NCBI GenBank assembly: GCA_965657505.1
Contig: CBFHON010000001.1
Span: 310,001-374,000 of the forward strand
Origin: TMED109 sp002171375
GTDB lineage: Bacteria > Pseudomonadota > Alphaproteobacteria > TMED109
Direction of reading: 5' to 3'
Length of the DNA: 64,000 nucleotides
Below, piece after piece: positions 43,837 through 51,858 of the stretch. The position numbers and the translations under genes are program-made. The notes under the pieces are model-generated. The model did not search any database and was not told the origin of the DNA. It was given only the letters and a program-made list of their open reading frames with translations. Numbering within the stretch: the stretch's first letter is position 1; each line of letters opens with the position of its first letter.

Positions 43837-45783
43837 ATGTTATTTTCCTTATTAAAAAATGATAATACATCATCAGCAATTTTAGTTAGGTTTGCTGCTA
43901 TAGCGGTAATAATTTTATTTATTTCATTAAATACATTAAGTAATCAGCTATTTTCAGGTGCAAGATTAGATTTAACTGAAAATAATCTTTACACATTAAA
44001 CTCTGGTACGTTTAAAGTTTTAGAAACGATAAAAGAACCTATTACTTTAAGATTATTTTTCTCAGACAAATTAAGCAGAGATATTGCTCCTATGAGGGAA
44101 TATGGTCAAAGAGTAAGAGAAATAATTGAGGAATATGTTGTTAGATCTAATGGTATGATTAGATTAGAAAGAGTTGATCCAGAACCATTTACTGATAATG
44201 AAGATTTAGCTATTTTATATGGTTTACAAGGTATGCAGATTTCACAAGCTGGAGAGAAGTTTTATTTTGGCTTAGTAGCTACAAATTCAACAGATGATAT
44301 TTCTACAATTCCTTTTTTTGAGCAAAATAGAGAGACATATTTAGAATATGATATTAGTAGAATCGTTAACGATCTTGCTAATCCTAAGAAGAAGAAATTA
44401 GGTTTAATAAGTTCCTTACCTATCAATGGAGGATTAGCTTATCCTGATGCACCTGCCTCTGAATATGTTTCTCCTTGGGAAATTTATAATAGGTTAGGAG
44501 AGGCATTTGAAATTATTAGTATTCCTTCTGATAGTATAAGGATACCCGACGATATAGATTTGCTTATGATAGTTCATCCTAAGGATTTAGACAATATAAC
44601 TAAATATGCAATTGATCAATTTGTAATGTCTGGAAAAGGTACTATATTTTTTGTTGATCCTTATTCTGAAGTTGAAAGAAATGCATTACCAATAGAGCAG
44701 AGAAGAACTTATATACCTGGTTCAAATTTAAATACGTTATTTAGTAATTATGGCGCCTATGTGGAGCCAGGTATGATAGTTGGGGATAGAATATCTGGAA
44801 GAAAAGTTACAATTGGAAGATCCCAAAATTCCAGAGTAATTACATATGTATTATGGTTGTCATTGACAAAAGACTTAATGAATCCAAATAATCTAATTAC
44901 AAATGAGCTCGAATCTATTTTAACAAATACGCCTGGAGGAATAGTAAGATCTAAAGATGCAAAATCAAAATTTGAAATATTATATAGTTCCAATGCAGAC
45001 TCTATGTTAATTGAGAGGTTTAAAATACAATTTAGACCAGATCCAACTTTATTACTATCTGAATTTCAATCTGACCAGGCAACTAAAAATTTGGCTGTTA
45101 GTTTAACAGGACAATTTAATTCAGCCTTTAAAGATGGACCTCCTACGCCTGAAGATGGAGGGGAACCATTTATAAATAGAAACCATAAAATAGAAACGAA
45201 TAAAGGCAATATTTTAATATTTGCAGATACAGATATGCTTTCAAATTCTATTTGGACACAAAAGCAGGATAACTTTGGAAAAGAAACTTTTACTCCAATT
45301 TCTGATAATGGTTCTCTGGTTATTAATGCTGTTGAATATCTCTCAGGTGGAGGAGAACTGATTGCTCTAAGAACAAGAGGCACATCAATGAGACCATTTA
45401 TAGTTGTGGAAGAACTTCAAAAGAAAGCTGAAACAGCCTATAGAGAGACTGAAAAAAGTTTACAAAATGATTTGACGATTACAGAAAATAAATTAAGAGA
45501 TTTACAAAGGGGGGCATCTATAGCTACTCAGGATGGAGCACCAATTTTATCAAAAGAGCAAGCGGATACTTTGCAGGACTTTAAAGATCAAATAATTAAT
45601 ATTAGAAAACAATTAAGAGATGTTCAAAGGGATTTAAGAGTAGATATAGAGAAATTAGGACTAATGTTAAAACTTTATAACATATGGGTTGCTCCTATTT
45701 TAGTTGCTATTTCGGCTGTTCTTGTATTTTTAATGAGAAGAAGAAAAAGAATTAATCATTTAGCAGGTATGCGAACTAAATAA
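43837..45783 (+). CDS. GldG-like ABC auxiliary protein
   Basis: 648 residues. An N-terminal membrane helix (about 18-36), large periplasmic region starting with LTENNLYTLNSGTFKVLETIKEPITLRLFFS-type sequence (the GldG/ABC-2 auxiliary domain), a coiled-coil stretch at about 530-605 (EKSLQNDLTITENKL ... DFKDQIINIRKQL) and a C-terminal helix followed by a basic tail. In Bacteroidetes GldAFG is tied to gliding motility; in proteobacteria the same set has unknown cargo. Highly conserved gene order with the neighbours. Confidence 0.88.
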   Translation: MLFSLLKNDNTSSAILVRFAAIAVIILFISLNTLSNQLFSGARLDLTENNLYTLNSGTFKVLETIKEPITLRLFFSDKLSRDIAPMREYGQRVREIIEEYVVRSNGMIRLERVDPEPFTDNEDLAILYGLQGMQISQAGEKFYFGLVATNSTDDISTIPFFEQNRETYLEYDISRIVNDLANPKKKKLGLISSLPINGGLAYPDAPASEYVSPWEIYNRLGEAFEIISIPSDSIRIPDDIDLLMIVHPKDLDNITKYAIDQFVMSGKGTIFFVDPYSEVERNALPIEQRRTYIPGSNLNTLFSNYGAYVEPGMIVGDRISGRKVTIGRSQNSRVITYVLWLSLTKDLMNPNNLITNELESILTNTPGGIVRSKDAKSKFEILYSSNADSMLIERFKIQFRPDPTLLLSEFQSDQATKNLAVSLTGQFNSAFKDGPPTPEDGGEPFINRNHKIETNKGNILIFADTDMLSNSIWTQKQDNFGKETFTPISDNGSLVINAVEYLSGGGELIALRTRGTSMRPFIVVEELQKKAETAYRETEKSLQNDLTITENKLRDLQRGASIATQDGAPILSKEQADTLQDFKDQIINIRKQLRDVQRDLRVDIEKLGLMLKLYNIWVAPILVAISAVLVFLMRRRKRINHLAGMRTK

Positions 45784-45799
45784 TAAAGGATTAAAAGTA

Positions 45800-46918
45800 A
45801 TGAAGCAGTCAAATGCTTACTTAATAATAATAGTTACTGTAATATTTGTTGGAATTACATCTATTGTAAGTTTATACAAAGATTCAGAGAACAGAAGGGT
45901 AGAAGGGGAAAGGTTTTTATTTCCTGAGCTAAGCGTTTCTACTGATGTAAATAGTCTTAAATTATTGAATGAAATTGCTGAGATTAATATTGCTAGTTTT
46001 AATGAAAACTTTTCTATTATTAGAAATGAAGATAATTGGTATCTTCCTGATTTAGCTAATTTTCCTGTTCCTCTTGATAAAATTAAAAGAGTTATTGTAG
46101 GGGTTGCTCAATTAGAAACAATAGAACCAAAAACTAAAAACCCTGATTTGCATGGAGAACTAGGTTTAAATAGTATAGATATTAATACTAATACTGCTAA
46201 TAAGGTTACTCTAATTAATAATGATAAAGGTGAAGTAGCCTCTATTTTAGTTGGTAACGATTCAAAATTTGGAGTGGAAACTAGATATGCTAGGAAACCA
46301 AATGATAACCAAAGTTGGTTAGTTTGGAGAAATTTTGATGTACCTGAGTCACAAATAGACTGGCTTGATGATACATTATTTACAGTTCATAGAACAAGAA
46401 TAGCGGATATTATCATAACACATCCAGACGGCCATGAGGTAATTATTAAAAGAGATAATTATGCTGAACAGTACTTTAAATTAGAAAATTTGGATGATGA
46501 TACTTTACCGGTAAACCCATATGTTGGCAATCAATTAGGAAGCGCTCTTGATACTGTAGCATTGGTAGACATACGATCTAAAAATGATATTTCTTTTACA
46601 GATAAGGCTACTACTATAGTTTATACTACTTTTGATGGATTAAAAATAATAATAAAGAATGAGAATATTAAAGGTTTCAATTGGGTCTCTTTTAATGCAT
46701 CCTCAGATATTAAATTAAGAAGAGAGTTGCCTGCAGATGGACCAGTTAACGTAGGGTTACCTGAAATGAATAGTTATAAAGATGTAGAAGAAGAAGTAAT
46801 TAGATTAAATACGAATTTTAGTAATTGGGTATTTTCATTAAAAAATGAAAAGCATCAACAGTTTTATAGTAGGCTTGAAGATTTAACAAAAAAGAAGGAT
46901 GTTGATCAAAAAGAGTAA
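45800..46918 (+). CDS. DUF4340-domain protein
   Basis: 372 residues. One N-terminal membrane helix (about 6-24) and a periplasmic beta-rich DUF4340 region with LNEIAEINIASFNENFSIIRN and later repeats of the same strand pattern (IADIIITHPDGHEVIIKRDN). It follows the GldG-like gene by 16 bases and completes the four-gene exporter unit. No enzymatic motif seen. Stop is one base from convergent apt. Confidence 0.85.
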   Translation: MKQSNAYLIIIVTVIFVGITSIVSLYKDSENRRVEGERFLFPELSVSTDVNSLKLLNEIAEINIASFNENFSIIRNEDNWYLPDLANFPVPLDKIKRVIVGVAQLETIEPKTKNPDLHGELGLNSIDINTNTANKVTLINNDKGEVASILVGNDSKFGVETRYARKPNDNQSWLVWRNFDVPESQIDWLDDTLFTVHRTRIADIIITHPDGHEVIIKRDNYAEQYFKLENLDDDTLPVNPYVGNQLGSALDTVALVDIRSKNDISFTDKATTIVYTTFDGLKIIIKNENIKGFNWVSFNASSDIKLRRELPADGPVNVGLPEMNSYKDVEEEVIRLNTNFSNWVFSLKNEKHQQFYSRLEDLTKKKDVDQKE

Positions 46919-46919
46919 T

Positions 46920-47447
46920 TTACTCTCCTTCAAATTCCATTAATGAATGTACATTATAATTATTATCTTTTAATTTTTTTGCACCACCAAGTTCAGGTAA
47001 ATTTATTAAAAATGAATATTCAAGAATATTAGCATTTAATTTCTTAATTAAATTTCCTGCTGCAAGTGCTGTACCACCTGTAGCTATTAAATCATCTATA
47101 ATTACTATATTAGAATTTTTATTTAAAGATGAAATATCCATTTCTAGCGTATCTGTTCCATATTCTAAAGAATATTCTTCTGAAATAACTTTACATGGAA
47201 GTTTTCCCTTTTTTCTAATAGGAACAAATGATATACCAAGTCTTTCTGCTATAATTGCGCCAAAGATAAATCCACGAGCTTCTATACCCGCTACAGCATT
47301 TATATTTTTTTCTTTATATCTATTAAAATAAATATCAGATATATATTTTAATGCATTTCCATTGTATAGTAATGTTGAAATATCGCGGAATAATATACCA
47401 GGCTTAGGATAATTTGGGACTGTTCTTATGAGACTCTTTAAATTCAT
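46920..47447 (-). CDS. apt: adenine phosphoribosyltransferase
   Basis: 175 residues. Salvages adenine to AMP using PRPP. The PRPP loop VIIDDLIATGGTALAAG is at about 120-136; N-terminal PNYPKPGILFRDIS and AGIEARGFIFGA are Apt signatures. Three consecutive ATG codons (47453, 47450, 47447) follow AAAGGA; the last has the best spacing (6 bases). Its 5' end overlaps the start of the divergent L,D-transpeptidase gene by about 20 bases. Confidence 0.95.
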   Translation of the reverse strand: MNLKSLIRTVPNYPKPGILFRDISTLLYNGNALKYISDIYFNRYKEKNINAVAGIEARGFIFGAIIAERLGISFVPIRKKGKLPCKVISEEYSLEYGTDTLEMDISSLNKNSNIVIIDDLIATGGTALAAGNLIKKLNANILEYSFLINLPELGGAKKLKDNNYNVHSLMEFEGE

Positions 47448-48336
47448 CATCATTCCTTTTTTTTGTATATTCTCTAGTTCATCTTTATCAAATGATAATA
47501 TTATAAGTGATGACCTATACGGAGTAAATAATTATTACACAATTGAAGAAAAGGATACTTTAATTAGTATAGCTAGAAAATTTAATATTTCATTTGCAGA
47601 TATTTTATCAGCAAATGATGTGAATATGGACCCTTGGATTCCAGGTAAAGATAATAAATTGTTAATTCCTAAAGCTCATATATTACCTTTTGGTAAGCGA
47701 GATGGGATTATAATTAATATAGGTGACCTTAGACTTTATTACTACGAATCTGAAAAATTAATAGCTAGTTTTCCAATTGGTATTGGTAGAAGTGGATGGG
47801 AAACACCATTAGGAAAAACTAAAGTTATAAAAAAAAAGAAAAATCCTATATGGATACCACCAGAATCAGTAAGAGAAGAAGACCCTAGTTTACCTAAAGT
47901 TGTTGCTGCAGGAGAAGATAATCCTCTAGGTAATAGAGCTATTTATTTATCAATGCCATCATATTTAATACATGGAACTAATAAACCATATGGTGTTGGA
48001 ATGAAAGTATCTCACGGATGTATTAGATTATATCCAGAAGATATTGAAATTCTTTATGATTTAGTTAATGAAGGTACAAGAGTTAACATAGTTAATCAAT
48101 CTATTAAAGCTGGTTGGAAAAATAATAAACTTTATATAGAAGTTCATGTTTTACCTGATTATGTAACTAGTAGTGAAGAAAAAGAAGTAATAAGAAGTAC
48201 TGATTTATATCCTCAAGCTTATGAAGTAATCCAAAAGGCTGCTGGCTTAAATATTACAAAAGTTGATTGGGATAAAGTTAAAAAAGCAGTTAAGCTTTCA
48301 AAAGGAGTACCTACAGAAGTTATGATATCAAAATAA
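47428..48336 (+). CDS. LysM-L,D-transpeptidase (YkuD)
   Basis: 302 residues. Signal peptide (1 to about 22), one LysM domain at about 36-82 (YYTIEEKDTLISIARKF), YkuD domain at about 92-210 with catalytic His182, His196 and Cys198 in SHGCIRL, then a 100-residue C-terminal extension. Cross-links peptidoglycan 3-3 or attaches proteins to it. The start at 47428 is needed for the signal peptide and overlaps divergent apt. A small Lpp-like lipoprotein gene lies just downstream. Confidence 0.93.
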   Translation: MRLFKFIIIPFFCIFSSSSLSNDNIISDDLYGVNNYYTIEEKDTLISIARKFNISFADILSANDVNMDPWIPGKDNKLLIPKAHILPFGKRDGIIINIGDLRLYYYESEKLIASFPIGIGRSGWETPLGKTKVIKKKKNPIWIPPESVREEDPSLPKVVAAGEDNPLGNRAIYLSMPSYLIHGTNKPYGVGMKVSHGCIRLYPEDIEILYDLVNEGTRVNIVNQSIKAGWKNNKLYIEVHVLPDYVTSSEEKEVIRSTDLYPQAYEVIQKAAGLNITKVDWDKVKKAVKLSKGVPTEVMISK

Positions 48337-48361
48337 AAAGGCCTTAATCAAAATTAAGGCC
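48327..48361 (-). terminator. rho-independent terminator for the lipoprotein gene
   Basis: Stem ggccttaat (48340-48348) with attaaggcc (48353-48361), 4-nt loop. Reading the minus strand it is followed by TTTTTATTTT (48339-48330), so it serves the minus-strand lipoprotein gene. It overlaps the stop codon of the L,D-transpeptidase gene and may act weakly in that direction too. Confidence 0.85.
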
Positions 48362-48383
48362 CTAAAATTTATGATATTTTTAA

Positions 48384-48710
48384 TTATTTGCGAGAAATAG
48401 TTTCAAACATTCTATCTATTTTATCATTAAGCGCTCTTAAAGCTGCCTGATTTTGATTTGCCATTTCGACGCCACGTTCTGCTACTCTTCTAGCAGTTTG
48501 TGCTGCTTGAAAAGCCTCATTAGCTCTTGTATTAGCTGCATCAGCAGCTGCTTGTGCTGAAGCAATTGAATCATCTTGCATTTGTTCTGAAGATCCAGTT
48601 GCACTAATAGCCTCTTTTGATGCCATTTGTGTATTTTGACAAGCAGAAAGACCAACTATCATTGTGCCCACAATAGTAATCATTAGTATTTTTTTTATAA
48701 TTTTGTCCAT
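48384..48710 (-). CDS. small Lpp-like alanine-rich lipoprotein
   Basis: 108 residues. Signal peptide with lipobox LSAC, lipidated Cys24. The mature part is an alanine-rich coiled coil (about 45-105) with heptad pattern AAADAANTRANEAFQAAQTA and ending IDRMFETISRK, resembling alanine-zipper Lpp-type lipoproteins (trimeric helices). Close to an L,D-transpeptidase gene, which in other bacteria can attach such lipoproteins to peptidoglycan through a C-terminal lysine; this protein does end in RK. The link is inferred. Confidence 0.85.
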   Translation of the reverse strand: MDKIIKKILMITIVGTMIVGLSACQNTQMASKEAISATGSSEQMQDDSIASAQAAADAANTRANEAFQAAQTARRVAERGVEMANQNQAALRALNDKIDRMFETISRK

Positions 48711-48792
48711 TTTAATGCCCCAAAGTAAATATGTTTATATAGCTTTAGTACTACATAAAACAGTAAAAAGCAAAAATTAAATAGATTCTAGT

Positions 48793-49545
48793 TTAATAAG
48801 TAGATCTTCCTCCAGATAAGTCAAATGCAGCAGCAGTACTATAAGAGCATTCATTAGAACTTAACCAACAAATAAGTGCTACTACTTCACTTGGTTGTCC
48901 CATTCTTCCCATTGGGATTTTTGATACCATATATGCTTTATGCTCATCACTTACTTGAGATAACATTTCAGTTTCTATTACAGCAGGTGTAATGCAGTTT
49001 GCCAATACACCAGTCTCTGCAAGCTCTTTTCCAAGAGACCTAGTAAATGTGATTACTCCTGATTTAGAAGCACTGTAGTGAGCAGCATTTGGATTACCTT
49101 CTTTACCTGCTACAGAGGCTATGTTTACAATACGTCCGTATTTATTTTCTACCATATCACTAATAACTTCTTTACAGCATAAAAAAGTTCCATTTAAATT
49201 GATATTTATTACTCTTCTCCATTCATCTGGATCAGTATTTTCTATAGTAGCATTTACTCCTGCAACACCTGCACAATTTACTAGAATAGATGGTTTTCCA
49301 AATTTAGTTCTAACCTGATTTGCTGCTTCACTAACTGAATTCTCATTAGAAATATCCACTAAAACTGATAAAGAATTTTCTCCTAATTCTTTTTGTATAT
49401 TATTTAATGTATCTTCATTATAATCCCAAAGAGCTACTTTAGCTCCATTATTGATCATTCTTTTAGCCGTTTCTTTACCAATACCGCTTCCTGCACCAGT
49501 TATAATGGCAACTTTATTTGAAAAATCTTCAGTATAATTAATCAT
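48793..49545 (-). CDS. short-chain dehydrogenase/reductase
   Basis: 250 residues. NAD(P) motif TGAGSGIGKET near 15-25, NCAGVAG, catalytic Ser (NIASVAGKEGN), Tyr-x3-Lys in YSASKSGV, and C-terminal AAFDLSGGRSTY in the place of the usual substrate and dimer motif. The start is ATG 49545, six bases after AGGGGGG; ATG 49551 touches that site. Divergent from the tartrate-dehydrogenase-like gene by 60 bases. Substrate unknown. Confidence 0.88.
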   Translation of the reverse strand: MINYTEDFSNKVAIITGAGSGIGKETAKRMINNGAKVALWDYNEDTLNNIQKELGENSLSVLVDISNENSVSEAANQVRTKFGKPSILVNCAGVAGVNATIENTDPDEWRRVININLNGTFLCCKEVISDMVENKYGRIVNIASVAGKEGNPNAAHYSASKSGVITFTRSLGKELAETGVLANCITPAVIETEMLSQVSDEHKAYMVSKIPMGRMGQPSEVVALICWLSSNECSYSTAAAFDLSGGRSTY

Positions 49546-49605
49546 TTCCATCCCCCCTTGATTTAATATATATATTATCAAAACAATATTATAAGATATT
49601 AGCAT

Positions 49606-50691
49606 ATGAAACAATTTAATAAAAACAACAATTACAAATATAACATAGCAATATTACCTGGTGATGGTATTGGACCAGAGGTTATTAACGCAAGCTTAAA
49701 AGTTATAAAAAAATCCTTAAAATTAGATAATATAATTATTAAAGAAAAGGTATATAATTGGGGAAGTAACTACTATAAAAAGCATAAATTAATGATGCCA
49801 GATGATGGTTTAGAGAAATTAAAAAAACATGATGCTATATTTTTTGGAGCAGTAGGGGATAAAGATATTGATGATGATATTACCCTATGGGGACTAAGAC
49901 TTAAGATTTGTCAAGGATTAGATCAATATGCAAATATAAGACCTTCTAAATACATAGAAGGTATTAATTCTCCACTAAATAAACACTTAGCAAAAAAAAT
50001 TGATTGGATAATAGTTAGAGAAAATAGCGAGGGCGAATATGCAGGTTCTGGTGGAATAGTCCATAAAGGTTTACCTATTGAAATTGGAAGCGAAGTAGCA
50101 GTTTTTACGAGAGAAGGCTGCAGAAGAATTCATGATTATGCTTTTAAATTAGCTTCTAAAAGGCCAAAAAAACATTTAACATTAATAACTAAATCTAATG
50201 CACAGAAACATGGTATGAAATTATGGGATAAAATATTTTATGAAGTTAAAAAATATTATCCCAAAGTTAAGACAAATAAATTGTTAGTAGATGCAGCAAC
50301 TGCGGTTATGGTAAATAATCCAGAAAAAATAGATGTAATGGTTGCAACAAATTTACATGCAGATATTTTATCTGATTTAGCTTCTGCTCTTACCGGAAGT
50401 TTAGGTATTGGTGCTACTGCAAATATAGCTACAAATAAAAATTTTCCATCAATGTTTGAACCAATTCATGGATCTGCTTTTGATATAGTAGGAAAGAATA
50501 ATGCTAATCCTATTGGTGCTATATGGAGTGGTATGATGATGCTTGAGCATTTAGGTGAATATAAATCTGCTAATAGAATATTTAAGGCTATTAAGCTTTA
50601 TGCTAATACTGGAGGTCCATTTACTCCTGATCTTGGTGGGACAGCTAATACTAAAAAAGTTATTAATTCAATTTTAAAGTTACTTGTATAA
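49606..50691 (+). CDS. isopropylmalate/tartrate dehydrogenase-family oxidoreductase
   Basis: 361 residues of the beta-decarboxylating dehydrogenase family. Glycine-rich start PGDGIGPEVI, DDITLWGLRLKICQGLDQYANIRP with the substrate arginines, VRENSEGEYAGSGG, KSNAQKHGMKLW, ADILSDLASAL and FEPIHGSAFDI. The ITLWGLRL plus DQYANIRP wording resembles tartrate/D-malate dehydrogenases (TtuC) more than LeuB or Icd. No Shine-Dalgarno is visible upstream. It stands 76 bases ahead of the amidase-like gene. Confidence 0.83.
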   Translation: MKQFNKNNNYKYNIAILPGDGIGPEVINASLKVIKKSLKLDNIIIKEKVYNWGSNYYKKHKLMMPDDGLEKLKKHDAIFFGAVGDKDIDDDITLWGLRLKICQGLDQYANIRPSKYIEGINSPLNKHLAKKIDWIIVRENSEGEYAGSGGIVHKGLPIEIGSEVAVFTREGCRRIHDYAFKLASKRPKKHLTLITKSNAQKHGMKLWDKIFYEVKKYYPKVKTNKLLVDAATAVMVNNPEKIDVMVATNLHADILSDLASALTGSLGIGATANIATNKNFPSMFEPIHGSAFDIVGKNNANPIGAIWSGMMMLEHLGEYKSANRIFKAIKLYANTGGPFTPDLGGTANTKKVINSILKLLV

Positions 50692-50767
50692 TTATTTCAT
50701 ATTTATATGGACATTTTCTTTTAAAAAATATCTAATCCCATTCTAACGATTTTATTTAGGAAAAAAA

Positions 50768-51838
50768 ATGAGTATTAAACCCTATACAGCTGTTGGATTA
50801 ATTCCTACCGTTAGAGGAATCAGACATAGGTCGGATATCAAGCATAATTTAACCCATATTAAACATTTAACTAAAGCAGCTTCTTGGCTATCTAGTTTAG
50901 ATATTCCAGTTAGGTTAATTGCTATTCCTGAGGGAGCACTTCAAGGATTTAATGATGAAGTTCTTGATGCAGAACATGAAGATTTTGCAAAAACTTGCTG
51001 TATAGATATTCCTGGATGGGAAACAGATATGCTAGGCGGAATAGCAAGAGAGTATAATAGTTATATAATAGCTCAAGCTAAAGCTAAACATCCAGATTGG
51101 CCAAATAGATTTTTTAATTGCGGTTTTATTATAGATCCATCCGGTGAAGTAATATTAGTACACTATAAAGTATCTCCTTTATTTCCTGTTGAACATTCTG
51201 TTTGCCCTCATGATATATACGACTGGTGGATAGAAAAATATGGTAATAATCTTGATGCTTTTTGGCCTGTAGTGGAGACTGATATAGGACGATTAGGTAT
51301 TATGATGGCAAATGAAGGTTCTTATCCAGAAAATGCTAGGGCATTAGCATTAAATGGCGCAGAGATTGTTTATAGAGCTTCTTATCCTCACCCTGCTACA
51401 GGAAATGATATGTTTGAAATTCAGAGTAGAGCAAGAGCATTAGATAATAATATGTATGTTTTAGCTCCTAATATGGGAACATATTATTTACATAAAGAAG
51501 GTGATACACCAATAGACACTTTTGGGGGTAGATCTTATATAATAGATTATAAAGGTAAAATTGTCGGTAGACAAGATTATGGTGGTTCTTCAACATATGT
51601 ATCAGGTGTAATAGATATAGAAGCCTTGAGGTTTCATAGAGAAAATGCACAATGGGATAATTGGATGAAAGATATTAGAACTGAGTTATATCAGCTATTA
51701 TATAAAGATCCTATTTATCCAAAAAATCTCTATCTTGATAGAGTTCCTATGAAGCATAAAGAGTACAAAACTAAAGTAATTGATAAACAGATAAAACTAT
51801 TGCATGATAAAGGTATATGGGTTAAATCCAAAAAGTAA
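50768..51838 (+). CDS. nitrilase-superfamily (AmiE-like) protein lacking the catalytic cysteine
   Basis: 356 residues. By alignment to aliphatic amidase AmiE, Glu55 in AIPEGALQG and Lys134 in VHYKVSPL are the catalytic Glu and Lys (Lys134 has the same number in AmiE), and IMMANEGSYPENAR matches IICDDGNYPEIWR, so the nucleophilic Cys166 of AmiE is Ala181 here (codon GCA, 51308-51310). The fold looks intact. Hydrolysis by the usual thioester route would be impossible, unless Cys146 or another residue stands in. It precedes the TrpB2-like gene by 20 bases. Confidence 0.7.
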   Translation: MSIKPYTAVGLIPTVRGIRHRSDIKHNLTHIKHLTKAASWLSSLDIPVRLIAIPEGALQGFNDEVLDAEHEDFAKTCCIDIPGWETDMLGGIAREYNSYIIAQAKAKHPDWPNRFFNCGFIIDPSGEVILVHYKVSPLFPVEHSVCPHDIYDWWIEKYGNNLDAFWPVVETDIGRLGIMMANEGSYPENARALALNGAEIVYRASYPHPATGNDMFEIQSRARALDNNMYVLAPNMGTYYLHKEGDTPIDTFGGRSYIIDYKGKIVGRQDYGGSSTYVSGVIDIEALRFHRENAQWDNWMKDIRTELYQLLYKDPIYPKNLYLDRVPMKHKEYKTKVIDKQIKLLHDKGIWVKSKK

Positions 51839-51858
51839 AAATTCAAGGGGAGAGGATA

